Of a DNA stretch of 64,000 nucleotides, positions 34,601 to 46,600 are shown one piece after another. The translations under genes were made by a program, and so were the position numbers. Location: NCBI GenBank assembly GCA_028583605.1, contig CM053337.1, forward strand, positions 24,786,162 through 24,850,161, written 5' to 3'. Within the stretch, counting starts at the first letter, position 1, and each line of letters opens with the position of its first letter. This DNA is from Dastarcus helophoroides. Lineage: Eukaryota; Arthropoda; Insecta; Coleoptera; Bothrideridae. Below the pieces are notes generated by a model that saw only the letters and a program-made list of their open reading frames with translations, had not been told where the DNA came from and did not search any database.

Positions 34601-37600
34601 ATTTTTTAAAAATTTTGACAGAAGATTGTAATCTTTATTAAATATCTTTATAAAATTTAATATTTATTTTGGAAAACTTCTACTTGTTTTTTTTAAATTT
34701 CACTTTTATTCAAAATTTTGGCAATTTTTCGAAGTTTTGACCTTTTTTAAAAATGTCAAATTTATTTCAAAAATTTCGACATTTTGGCAAAGTTTTAACT
34801 TTTATGTAGTAAACTGAACTTTTATTTAAAAAACCTAACTTTTTAATTCTTTACTTTTTTGAAAAATTAGATGTTTCTTAAAATTTCGACATTTTCCAAA
34901 TTGTCGGGTTTTTTTTATCAATTTTTACTTTTGTTTTGAAAATTTCGAACTTTTATCATCAAAATATATTCTATATTTTTATGATATTTTTAATTATACC
35001 TTTTTTCAGAATGACATGAGTTTCAATGAGGCCCTTTGGACGTCGTGTTCCATTGTGCTCTTTAGTTTATTTTTAATGCGATTTAGAGCTTCAATGTTGA
35101 AAAAAAATAACGTTTCCTCTTGCAATTGCTAATCGTCAAACTCAAGTAAATCCGTAACGATATATTTACATTTTGGAATCACGATTCTATTGAATTTCTT
35201 GGTCAATGTTTCTTGAATTTAAGTTCCAAAGCATCGTAATTTTTTTCGATAGCAGCCGTCAAATCTGTTTTTCACTTTATTGTAAGCACTGGCGATTAAA
35301 AAGTTGTAAATTTCCAATTTTGATTTTAACATATTGAATGTAATATCAAAATTACTACTTTCATCAAAATTTCAAATTTAAATTTTAAAAGTTTTTTTCA
35401 AATCTGGATTTGTTCTCGAAAAGTTTACCTTTTTTTCAGTTTTAATCTCGAAATTTCAAAAAAATAAATTTATTATTTTGGAAATTTCGATTACATAGTT
35501 CTTTTCTTGAAATTTGAACTTTTTATGTGGCTTTTCTAGGGCGTTTGACTTTTTTTCGGAAATTTTATCGCAAACTGTAAACATTCTGATTTTCTCTCGA
35601 ACTTTCGGTTTTTTATTTTTTTTCTTTCTTTAATCTATTAAAATTCGACTTTAAATTTGAGAGATCCCGATCTTTCTTTAACAATTTCAATTTTTGTCTC
35701 TAAAGTTCAACTTTAACGTCTACTTTTTTTTCTAAAATTTTTAGTTCATCCTCAAAAAAGCAGGGTCCATATTTTGGAAAATAAAATTAAAATTTCTAAT
35801 CCTACATTTTTAGTTTTAAATCAAAATTTGGAAAGAAAAAATTTAAGTTTCAGGTTTAAACTCGTTTTAAGAAGAAACTAAACGTTTCAAAAGACTACCA
35901 AGTTATATAAAGGGAAGATATTGTTTTTTTAAATAAATTAAACTCTTTTCAGAAATATCACCCTTAAGTTTCTATGTAATTTTAAAATATATACGAATTT
36001 TCCAGTTTAAGCATTTCAAGCACCCTATTTTGAGAAAAAAAGTTCATATGCCGAGAAAAAATGTATGGAACTGGAATCCTAATTAATACGAGATTCAGAG
36101 GTGGCCTTTGGGAGTGGCAAACAGGGAAACCGCCCGGGGCCTCGCACTTCCAGGGGCCTCGCGCACTCGCGCAATTGTACGAATTCTAATGTTCATTTGA
36201 ATTTCGCGCCTTACGTTGCGCATTATAAAACTCGACTCGCTGCTCTCTCTTGCGTGGTAGTTATCGCGCTGATATTTGTTTCGTTCGCTCCAATGAATGC
36301 TTTTTTCCTTCTTTCCATTGACGAAAGTTGGTATCAGTGTCACAAGTCCTGCCAACTGCAAGGGCTAAACAAAACCTGGTAGTACTTCATTATTTTTTCA
36401 TGTTTACAATTCGAGGAATTCCCGTGTTTCATATCACACTTCAACTGTCGTCGGGTTATGCTTTTATATTAGAGCAGCCGTCATCATTTCTAAATCCCCG
36501 ATTCTTTTAAGATATTCATACACCTTAATTTATCATGATCTTTGTGTTTATTAATTGTCTTTAATTTCCAATAAACAATTTTAAAAGGCTAAATTTACTT
36601 ATAACTTTGCATTTCTCGTCAAGCATCATCATTAAAAGTCATGGATGTAGGCCGGATTTCGTTCGGGGGGGTGGGGGGGGGGCAAGAATAATTTTGTAAA
36701 ATTGATGAAAAAAGAAAACCTTAAAATATTTCGTTCGAATATATGTATACCAGGTCATTCAATAAGTCCATAGGATAAGTAAGAAAAAAACAAAATTTTG
36801 ACAAAACTCGATTTTATTATTCAACATAGTTGCCTTCGAGGGCGATACAACGAGTATAGCAATTTTCCAACTTTTCGATACCACTTTTATAGTACGATTT
36901 TCTCTTTCTCGTCAAAATAGGCCTCAGTTTCAGCGATTACTTCATCATTGGATTTACATTTCTTTTCAACAAGCATTCTGTTAAGATCTGAAAACAGGAA
37001 AAGTTCGCCGGGGTCTAAATCTGGAGAATACGGTAGATGGGTAACCAATTCGAAGCCCAATTCATTCAATTTTGCCATCGTTTTCATCGATTTGTGACAC
37101 GATGCATTGTCTTGGTGAAACAACACTTTTTTATTTTGCAAATGTGGCAGTTTCTTTGCGATTTCAGCCCTCAATCGATCCAAAAGTGCACAGTAATAGT
37201 CGCTGTTGATGGTGGTTCCCTTTTGGAGATAGTTGATGAATATTATTCCGTTCGCATCCCAAAATACAGAAGCCATTACCTTACTGGCCGACTGTTGCGT
37301 CTTGGCTCGCTTTGTATTCAGTTCGTCGACTGCTGTCCACTCAGCTGACTGTCTTTTGGATTCTGGTATGTAATAGTGAAGCCATGTCTCATCCATTGTC
37401 ACATATCGACGATAGAATTCCATTTTATTGAGGTTTAACAGCACCAAACACTCCTCTGAAGCATCGATTCGTTGTTGTTTTTGGTCGACTGTAAGCTCAC
37501 GCGGTACCCACTTTGCATAGAGCTTTCGCATATCCAAATGTTCGTGTAAGATGATAAAAATACTGCCATCTGATATCTTTACAATGTCAGCTGGCTCGTG

Positions 37601-40600
37601 CACCTTCAATTTGCGATCGTTCATAACCAATTTGTGGATTTTCTTGATGTTTTCTGGAATAACAGCCTCATTTGGGCGTCCTTTGCGCTCTGCACCATTT
37701 GTGCTGGTACGACCACGTTTAAATTCAGCAATCCACTTCTCTACCATTTGTCTCGATGGAGCAGAGTTCGGATAATGTTTATCAAGACATTGGTTGATTT
37801 CCACTGTATTTTTTTCATCAAAAATCAATGCTTTATCAAAACTCGAAATTCATTTTTTTCAATTTTTTTTTTCAGTAACAAAAGTTGCTTTACACAAAAT
37901 ACTATAACTCACGAGTCAATAGTCAGATTGGTGTCAAATTTATACACGTATTGTTTGAAGGTTAGTACTAAATAAAAGTCATATGGAAAAAAATTCTAGT
38001 AATGCCATCTATGTGTCATCCTATGGAATTTTTGAATGGACTGTTATTTTTATTTAACTACATGAATTGAGGAATCGAATTTTCAGATTAACTTTGAAAT
38101 TTGGAAATAGAGCCGAACTTTGCCAAAACTTTTGTCAGAAAATTGAATCTAAAATAAAAACCGAACCTTTCGGAAAACTTCAAAAACTATTAAAATTTCG
38201 AAGATTTCGAAAAATAACGATTTTTAAAAAATAATGTTGAAATATCGAGAAAAAGGTTGAAATCTCTTGAAGAAAAGTGAACGTTTTCAAGCGAAAATTT
38301 AGTTTTGAGAAAGACGAATTTCAAGAAAAAACCGAATTTTGGGAAAAGTTGGAATGTTTAGAAAATCCTGTTTAAAATAAAATTCTTACCTTTCAAAAAA
38401 TCTCAAAAAATGTTGAAAATTCGAAAACATTATATTTTTAAAGGTAAAATTTTGTGAAAAAAGACGTTATTTTCAGAAACATTTTTTAGTATAAGTGGAG
38501 ATCACCAGAAGCATAAAACATTCATATTTGAAGTACGAATCAAAATTTCCATAATGAGACAAATTTTGAGAAATATGAAATTTTCAAAAATTTGAATTGA
38601 AAAATAATTCAGAAAAACCGAATATTAAATTAAGAAAGTTCAATTTTGAGAGAAAAAAGTAGAATAAATTCGGAATTTCGAAAGCGACGAATTTTGAGAA
38701 AAACCCCTATTTTGGGAAAGGATTTTCTAGAAAACCAAAATTGAATAAATCCTTTGTAACAACTCGAAAAATGCTGAAAATTCTAACAATGCCAAAATAT
38801 ATCCAAAGGTCAAATATTGTAAAAAAATTCGCAATTTCCAAAAACACTTTTATTGAAATTTTTACTTTTTTATTCTAATTTTGATATAATATTTAAATTT
38901 TAATAAAGTAATTGAATCTACAAGAGAACTTTTTCTTGAAATTACCCAAAAATATTTTTCCTAACATTTTTAATTTTCGATAATATGCCGATCTAATTTA
39001 GAGAAAACAGACGAATTTCGAGAAAATTAAAAGTTAAAGGAGAAACCAATTTTGAGGAGAAAGTTCAGAACCTTTCAGAAATTAAAACATCGCATTTTAA
39101 AATAAAAGTCAAAATTTCGAATATGAGGCGTAATATGAAGTTAAAATTTCTGGGGTCAGATTTAAAAAAATCAAAAATCAAAAAAAAGACAAATATTCAG
39201 AAAAGTTGTAGAATTTTTATAGAAAAAATGATTTCCAAAAGAAGAGTCCAAAAAGTAGAATTTTAAAAATAAAGTTGAAATTTCAAAAAAGTCGAATTTA
39301 AACTAATTTTAAGAGAAAAATTCAAAATTGTTAGCAAAACTGAATATCGAATTTTGATATAAAATTATCGAGAAATGAGAAAATTTTGAGAAACCTATCA
39401 AAATTTCTAAAAAATCAAATTCTTAAACAATCAAATTCCTCAGAAAAACCTGATATTGATGTTAATAAAAATAAAGAAACGAAAAAAAAAAGAAATCTCT
39501 GAAAAACAGTTGTCATTTCTAGAAAAATTACCAAATCAAGCATCAGAAATCGAAATTTTCCAGAAAAAATTCTAAGAACAACTAAGAAAAAGTACAATTT
39601 TGAGAAAAGCCATTTGTAAAAAAAAAGAATCTTGAAAAAAGTCAAAATTTTAAAACAGGTACGAATTTATAGGAAAAATATTCAGATTTCTGGAAACCTA
39701 CAGGATGGGATTTTAGGATACATTTCAAATTTGCGGACGGATTTTGAGCAAAATATCCAAGTTTCCATTTTTTAGATTCATTTTTTTCTGCAAAATTCAA
39801 ATTTTTTCCATTGAAAAACAAAAAAAAAATCTAAATTTTGAGAAAAAGTCGAAATTTAGTAAACACTTCAAATTCTTTAGAGAGAGTCAAATTTTGTCGA
39901 AAATTTTGAAAAAGCACAAATTTGAAGAAAAATGTAATGTCTAGAATTTGCTGTTGACCGCCTCATCAGAGGCAGACATGCGCCCTGATCTACCCCACCC
40001 TAGGTCAGAAAATGTCCAATATTCAAAAACTGTTTAGAAAATTGTCAACAAACCATAAAAATTTAAATATTTCCAAACTGGGCCGAAGAAATGTTAAATA
40101 AATTGAAAAAAACATAATATTTCCTGTCAATAAGGGTCCACCATTCCACCAGAATTGAGATAAACGTTGAAATTTTGAGAAACAAAACCATTATAAACTA
40201 TTTTAGAGGATATTTTCTCGGAATTTTTGTCTTTCACAAAATTTCTAAAAGAAGTCATTATAAAAATTTTCAGATAAATATTTATATCAAAAACTCAAAC
40301 AAAATTTGAGAAAAAAGGAGAATTTTGATAAACAAGTCAAAATTTTCAGACAATCAAAATTGAAAGAAAAGCGGAAGTTTTCGGAAAAAACGAATTCTGA
40401 GAAATGGTAGAATTTCGAAAAATAAAAAACGATGATTTTGAAAAAAAAATTCGAAATTTTGGCTAAAGTCAGATCCTGATGAAAGAAATCGAATTTTAGG
40501 AATAAATCTGAAATTTCGAAAGAAATTTATGAAAAAAGACGATTTTTGGAAAATAAGTCGAAATTTCGAGAAAATGTCAATAGCTTAAAGAAGGATGAAT

Positions 40601-43600
40601 TTTGTCAAACGAAAATTTTTTAGGGAAAGTTTTCTCAGTTGAATATAAATTTCCGTTTAGCTGCATGAGTTAGAGGGGTCAAGAGCCCTACCCTGCCCCA
40701 TTCTAGCTACGCCTATGTTAAAACTAATTCCACAAAAACAAGGGCCTCGCAAAGATCTACCCGCCCGGAGCCTTGCAATGACTAAGGCCGCCCCTGACGA
40801 GTTTTTAGTAAAAAGTCAAAATTAAAAAAAATTTTAAACTTTAAAAATGCCAGATTCAAACTCGTAATTTTTATAAATTTTCGAAAAGTGTTCGACATTT
40901 TGCTTACAAATTAAAAACTACCCTAGAGAAGTCGAAATTTCAAAATTCGAGTCAAAATTAATAAAAATGTTTTAAATGGGTATTTTAGTTTTTTTGTAAC
41001 ATGTTTATTCTGGAATGCATTTTCGAATTCAGGTACAAAATTTCGACTTTTCCTGAGAATTAAATTTTTCTGAAAATGTGTTTAAGATTATTAATTTATT
41101 TAAAATAAATTTTGAGTTTAACCCACATTCTGAACTTTTGTCTTTAAATTACCTCAAATATGTAAAAAAATAAACCTCTAATTGTTTTTACAAAAACGTA
41201 AAAATCATATGAAAAAAATCTTAATTCTTAAGAAAGTTAAAATCTTGAAAAAGTTATAAATCCTGTAAAATCGTAATTTCGAGTAGATATTTTAAAAAAA
41301 TTTAAATAAATGTTAAGGTTTTGGGAAAGCCGTTTTCAAAAATTCTAGGATTTAAAAAAAGGGCCTTAAAAAATATAGATAGTTTTTTAGTTGAAGAAAC
41401 GCTAAAATTATTTAAAAAAATAGAATAACAGAAAAGAAGTAATTTTTTAAAATAGCAGAAAAATTGGAAGTTAAAATTTATTAAATTTTGATAGTTGAAA
41501 TTTTGGGATAAGTCAAATTTGCAACAAAAGTCGAAATTTTCAAAAATTAAGCTGTTTAAAAAGTTGAAATTTTGAAAAAATGACGGAAATTTTTACAGAA
41601 AATTTGAATGAATAAATGTTTTGGAAAAATCCAAAATTTTAAAAAACAGTCGATAATTTCAAATAAGTGAACGTTTTAAAAGAGTGTTGAGATTTAAAAA
41701 CGAATCGAAAGTTTCAAAACAAAAAGTCGAAATTTGTTTTTTGCGAGTCGATATTTTAAAAGATAGCCAAAATAGAGTTTAAATTTCATAAGAAATCAAA
41801 TTTTGGAAAAAAAGTAAAATTTCAAAAAATAGTCAATTTCAAAAACCTCAAATTTTTGAAAAAAAAATCTAGCTGTAAGAACTCGACATTTCAAAAAGCC
41901 GTAAACATTTATCAAAAAAGAAAAAATTTCAAAATGAATGAAAATTTTAAAAAAGTCAAAATCTTCAAAAACCAAAATTTTGAAATAAATCTACACCTTA
42001 AAGTCAAAAGTTTAAAAGAAAAACTAAATTTCCAAAAAAGTTGAAATTTTTGGGAAAGTAGAAATTTTCAAAAAAATTAAAAATTGTGAAAACAGTCTTT
42101 AAAAAATTCTAAATTACTACAAGAAGTCGAAATTTAAAAAAAAAAGCCTAAATTTTTAAATAAAACTGCTTCCGTACAAAAACTCGATACTGTCAAAAGA
42201 ATTTAAAAAAAATAGTGGAAATATTGCGTCAGATTTTCAAAAACTGTTAAAAGAATTAAAAAAAGAGAATATTGCTTTAGATTTTCCAAAAACTTCAACA
42301 TTTTTAAGCGAAAAGCCAAATTTATCAGAAAAAGTCGAGAATTTTTAACAAAGTCGGATTTTAAAAAAAACAGCAGTAATTTCAATGAAAGAATCAAAAC
42401 TTTGAAATAAAAGCGCAGTTCTGAGAAAACTACAACTGCTACGTAAAACAGATTAAAAAAAAAGCAAAAATTTAAAAACAAAGTTTAAATTCTGCATAGA
42501 AAACCAAAGTTGTCAGAAATTCTATTTTTTTAAAGCAGAGAATTTCGGAAAAATTTAAGTTAAAAAAAAAGAAAATGCCAAATTGTTACAATAGTGAAAA
42601 TTTCAAGATAAAGGAATTTTGAAAAAAATTGAAGGCTTGAAAACGTCAAAATTTGGGAAAAAGTCTAATTTTAAAATGACAAAAATTTTTTAAAAACCGA
42701 AATTTTGGGAAAATGTCGAAATTGTAAAAGTATAAATCAAAATTTAAAAACAAAATTGATTTTCGAATTCAAATTCGTTGACCTAACTAAATAGGTACCC
42801 GAACTGATCCCATAAAATTCTCAATCGGGGTAAAATGAGCTTTCTATTTTGACCTGCCGTTGCCATCTATGGTCCACCGATCGTTTCCTCGGAGTGTGCT
42901 GCACCATTTTTTTGGTGGAACGGGTTGGTCCTTGATTATCTTTAAAAATTGATGGAATTTTTTCATTGATAAATATCACTCGCTTGATCTACTAAATTTT
43001 CTCACTGGCCGATTTACCCACGTGACCCTTTACCCAAATTTCAATCGTAAGATGTTAAATACAATCGTAATTTATTGCTAACAGTTTCCCCGATATATTT
43101 GACAATATACCAATAAACCAGTTTACCATTTAACCGTATGACATCAATTTTTTTTGGCTGAAAGTAACAGTTATTTTGCAGGAAATAGAAAGTTTGGCGC
43201 AGGCTTGAAAAAAAACTCGGGAATCGTTAGGTTTAACCTATGTTGGAATGGAATCAGTACAGAACCAGCCTTCAAGCCGCTCGTCCCATTTTTGAAGAAT
43301 ACAACCCTAAAATATTTGGATTTAAGTTGGAATAGGTATTTCGTCATATTGATTTTTTGCACATTAACGCATAATCGTTTTGTAGACTTCGTGGAAGATG
43401 CGTAGAACAACTGAAGAACACTATTATATCGAGCAAAAATTTACTAGAGTTGAATATAGCCGGCAATCCGATAACTACAGATGAAGCTGAGGATATAGCT
43501 TCGTTAATCGCTTATAAACATAAGAATATTTTTAAAAAAGTTGATATGAGCTGCATCGTATTTACTAAAGAAGTTAAACCGGTCAGTATTCGTTTTAATT

Positions 43601-46600
43601 CTTTAAAATGGGAACTTAGGTTGTTGACGAGAATTTTTTTCGGAATTTATAATTTTTTGAAAATTTAAGGTTAAAGCTAACAATTCTTTTAGTATCTAAA
43701 GTATTTTTATAAACTGCGAGTTTGACATTAGTCCAATAGGTGGCGGTAGTCTGAGAGTCACACGCTTGACATTCGTTGATTCTTTAGTACTTACTTGTCG
43801 AAACAGTTGTTAGCATTCGAGTTGGATATACCAAAATAACAAGATCTAACAAGTTCGTAACCGGTCTTTGATTTCCAAACTTCGAATCTAATAAATGTTC
43901 AAACATATTGGTCTGTGCATTAGAATCCTTGTCTTCTGGGAGCTTTCCTAGAGAGCAACCGCTTTGCTGGGTGGCAGTGTTTCAAGGGTTGGTAGTTCAG
44001 CTACCTATACACACCTGGAGGGCTGCCTGAATTTGCAGTCCAGGTTGTATTCTATTTGCATACTCTGGTAATGCTTGAAATTTGAAGAAAATATTTCTCG
44101 ATTTTTCGGGTTTAAAAATTTCAGGCTGAAACTCTGGATTCTGGGTTAATTTTGAGTTCAAATTTCAAAAAGAAATTAGCTGATATCCGCGCTTTCGCCT
44201 AGGTGAAAAAAGAGAAAGGATCCTTTGGTTATATACTTTTTGAAAGTTTCGACTTTTCTGAAGAATTCAATTTTTATTGAAAATTTTGACTTATTTCGAA
44301 AATTTCGACAATAAAAACCTACTTTTTCACAAAGTCGACCTTTTCTCGTTCGACTTCCAAATTTTCGAAATTTTAATTTGATTTTTTGAATATTCCAAAT
44401 TCCTCAATTTCTGTCTTATTCGGATGGCTTTGATTACACAGGCCCACAAAAAAAAAAGTGGTGTGTGCTGGGTGTCGGACCCACATAGTCCGGCGTATTT
44501 TTTCCCGCTGAATACGAATCTGTAGTCTAAATTGGGGGTCAAACTGCTAAAAGTAGAGAAAAACCAAAAAAACCGATAAAAATCACGATCTCGTATTTTT
44601 TTCTGTTTGATATTATCATTCTTATAATTTTCGTCTTTTCCTGACCCTTTTTTCTTCAAATGACCTGTGAAGTGGATTTCTGCTACGTTTTGTTCCTTTT
44701 TCTTGAGTTTCTCTGTGTATCATCCAACAGTAATCTGCAAACATATTTATTCCCCACTGTCCCTGAAACCGCCGTTCAAACTCTTTGAGATCTTGGTGAA
44801 ATCTTTCTCCTTGCTCTTCACTAAAGTCTCCGTTATTCTCCGGGAATTGGTCAAGATGCGAATCAAGGAAGTGCATTTTCAAATTCATTAGGCAACCTGA
44901 ATGCTGAAAATTTCTTATCATATTTGCCACAATGCTTTTGTAATCAGCATCCTTGGTATTGCCTAAAAATTTGGTACACACTTCCTTGAAACTTAACCAC
45001 GATGCCTTTTCTTGGTCATCCATGACTGCAACAAACCCTTCATCTTTGAATAACTTTCGGATTTCCGGTCCATCGAAGATGCCTTCCCATAGTTTAGCAT
45101 CAGATTTTTTTTTAAACACAGTACGCAGGTACGTAAAACATTCACCATCTTTATCAAGAGCTTTGACATACTGTTTAATTAAGCCAAGTTTTATATGAAG
45201 AGGAGGAATGAGAATTTTGGCTGGATCAACAAGCGGTTTCTTTATTATATTATGTGATCCAACCTTAAATGAAGATCGTAAAGGCCATTCTTTTTTTACG
45301 TAGTGATTTTTTCGATCCCTACTGTCAAACATACACAAATAGCATGGATATTTTGTGAATCCAGATTGCTGTCCAAGGATCATGGACAAAATTTTTAAAT
45401 CACCACATACTTGCCACTTATGTTCTTCGTACTTTATTTTCTTTAGGACAACTTCGAGGTTTGAATACTCTTCTTTAAGTACAGTGGAGTGGGCTAAAGG
45501 TAGAGGAGCGAATTTGTTGGTGTTGTGGAGAAGGACTGCCTTAAGACTCTGTTGAGACGAATCAATGAATAACCGCCAATTTTCTGGCTCATATAAATTT
45601 GGCTTAAATTCATCGATAAGTCCTTTTACATCAGTGCAATAGAGTAAATCTTCATTTTTTTCAAAATATTTACGGAAGGCTTCTTCTCGATTCCGATAAA
45701 ACGAAACTTTAGTACCTTTTGTCAATAGATTTCTCTTTTTCATATTCGAAGTCAATATTTCAGCCGCTTCTTTTGAGAGTTTAGCCTCTCTGAATAAATC
45801 ATTCAGATGTTTTTGATCGTATTTTTCCGGCTTCCGATCTTCACCAATAGGTCTGTATTCTTCATTGCTCGAAAACTCTTCTTCCTCAGATTCGCTAGAA
45901 ATGTTTTCACTACTAGTATCAAACTCTTTATCAATAAAAGCTGAATTTTCAGGATCGACGTCGACTTCCATTCTGTCTAATCCACTAGTCAGACTGTCTT
46001 GTGACGTGTCATCTTCTAAACCTTCTATGAAGTTTGCAACTGGTTGTTGAACACTTGACACAGAAGGATAAGAAATTTTATCCTTATGCATTCGGCCCAC
46101 AGTGTTGACATTTGTTGTGCAAAAGTAACAATTACTTGCATCAAGTGGCTTTTTCCATATCGCTGGAGTTTTAAATTTAAGATTCGCCTTGACCTGGTGC
46201 TTTTCAAATCTATTGATCATATTATAACATGAGCCACAAACAAAATTGGGTATCCAATTTTTGAGATCGAGGGAAACTTTCATATTGAAGCACTTTTCAT
46301 ACAGTCACGAAACGATCTGTTAGTTTCTTTGTATTTTTTATCCCTATGTACTTTGCACAAACGTAGCAAAAAGCATTGGGATTTCCAGTACATTTGTGAT
46401 TGCCACGAGTACTAGAAGTTTCAGCAAAATTTTCAGTAGAAGAATCCATGAAAATAAATAAACCCCGCACGCTAGAATACCTAGGCCTAAGTATGAGGGC
46501 TTTCCGACTTTGACAAGGACAATGTCAACTCGTCGTCGGACACACTACGGCATCATTCTCATATTCTAGCGCTTCCCTGCAAAACAGCCCGCCTTCGCTG

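Larger units (their letters stand above)
36096..40796. mobile_element. 4.7-kb hAT element with 8-bp TSD, hosting a mariner
   Basis: Ends are CAGAGGTGGCCTT at the left and AAGGCCGCCCCTG at the right, inverted repeats matching at 11 of 13 positions. Flanks are ACGAGATT (36088-36095) and ACGAGTTT (40797-40804), 7 of 8 identical. C/G-rich subterminal GGCCTCGC blocks lie inside both ends. After removing the nested mariner (36750-38044), about 3.4 kb remains, mostly A-rich low complexity with no transposase. It lies inside an LRRC74-like intron. Confidence 0.78.
33661..43181 (+). other. LRRC74-like intron 4 (9.5 kb)
   Basis: Contains an AT-rich repeat with its 5' terminus at 33703, a more complex island at 35000-35300 (unassigned), the 4.7-kb hAT element with a nested mariner (36096-40796), an A-rich repeat (40805-42780), and a solo MITE arm (42907-42953). 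Confidence 0.65.

Noticed and set aside
35000..35300. Possible degenerate antisense transposase in a non-repetitive island
   Set aside because: All frames are full of stops and no motif is convincing; left as unassigned.
36095..36382. ORFs on both strands at the left end of the 4.7-kb hAT element
   Set aside because: Short, unrelated to hAT transposase, and overlapping the TIR; likely chance frames in G+C-richer sequence.
37037..37975. + strand ORFs over the mariner transposase
   Set aside because: Shadows of the - strand transposase.
43960..44060. tRNA-derived SINE near a GGTAGTTCAGCTACC hairpin
   Set aside because: No convincing A and B boxes, no tail and no target duplication visible.
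44667..46050. + strand ORFs over the 553-aa gene
   Set aside because: They are shadow frames of the - strand ORF, which has conserved motifs.
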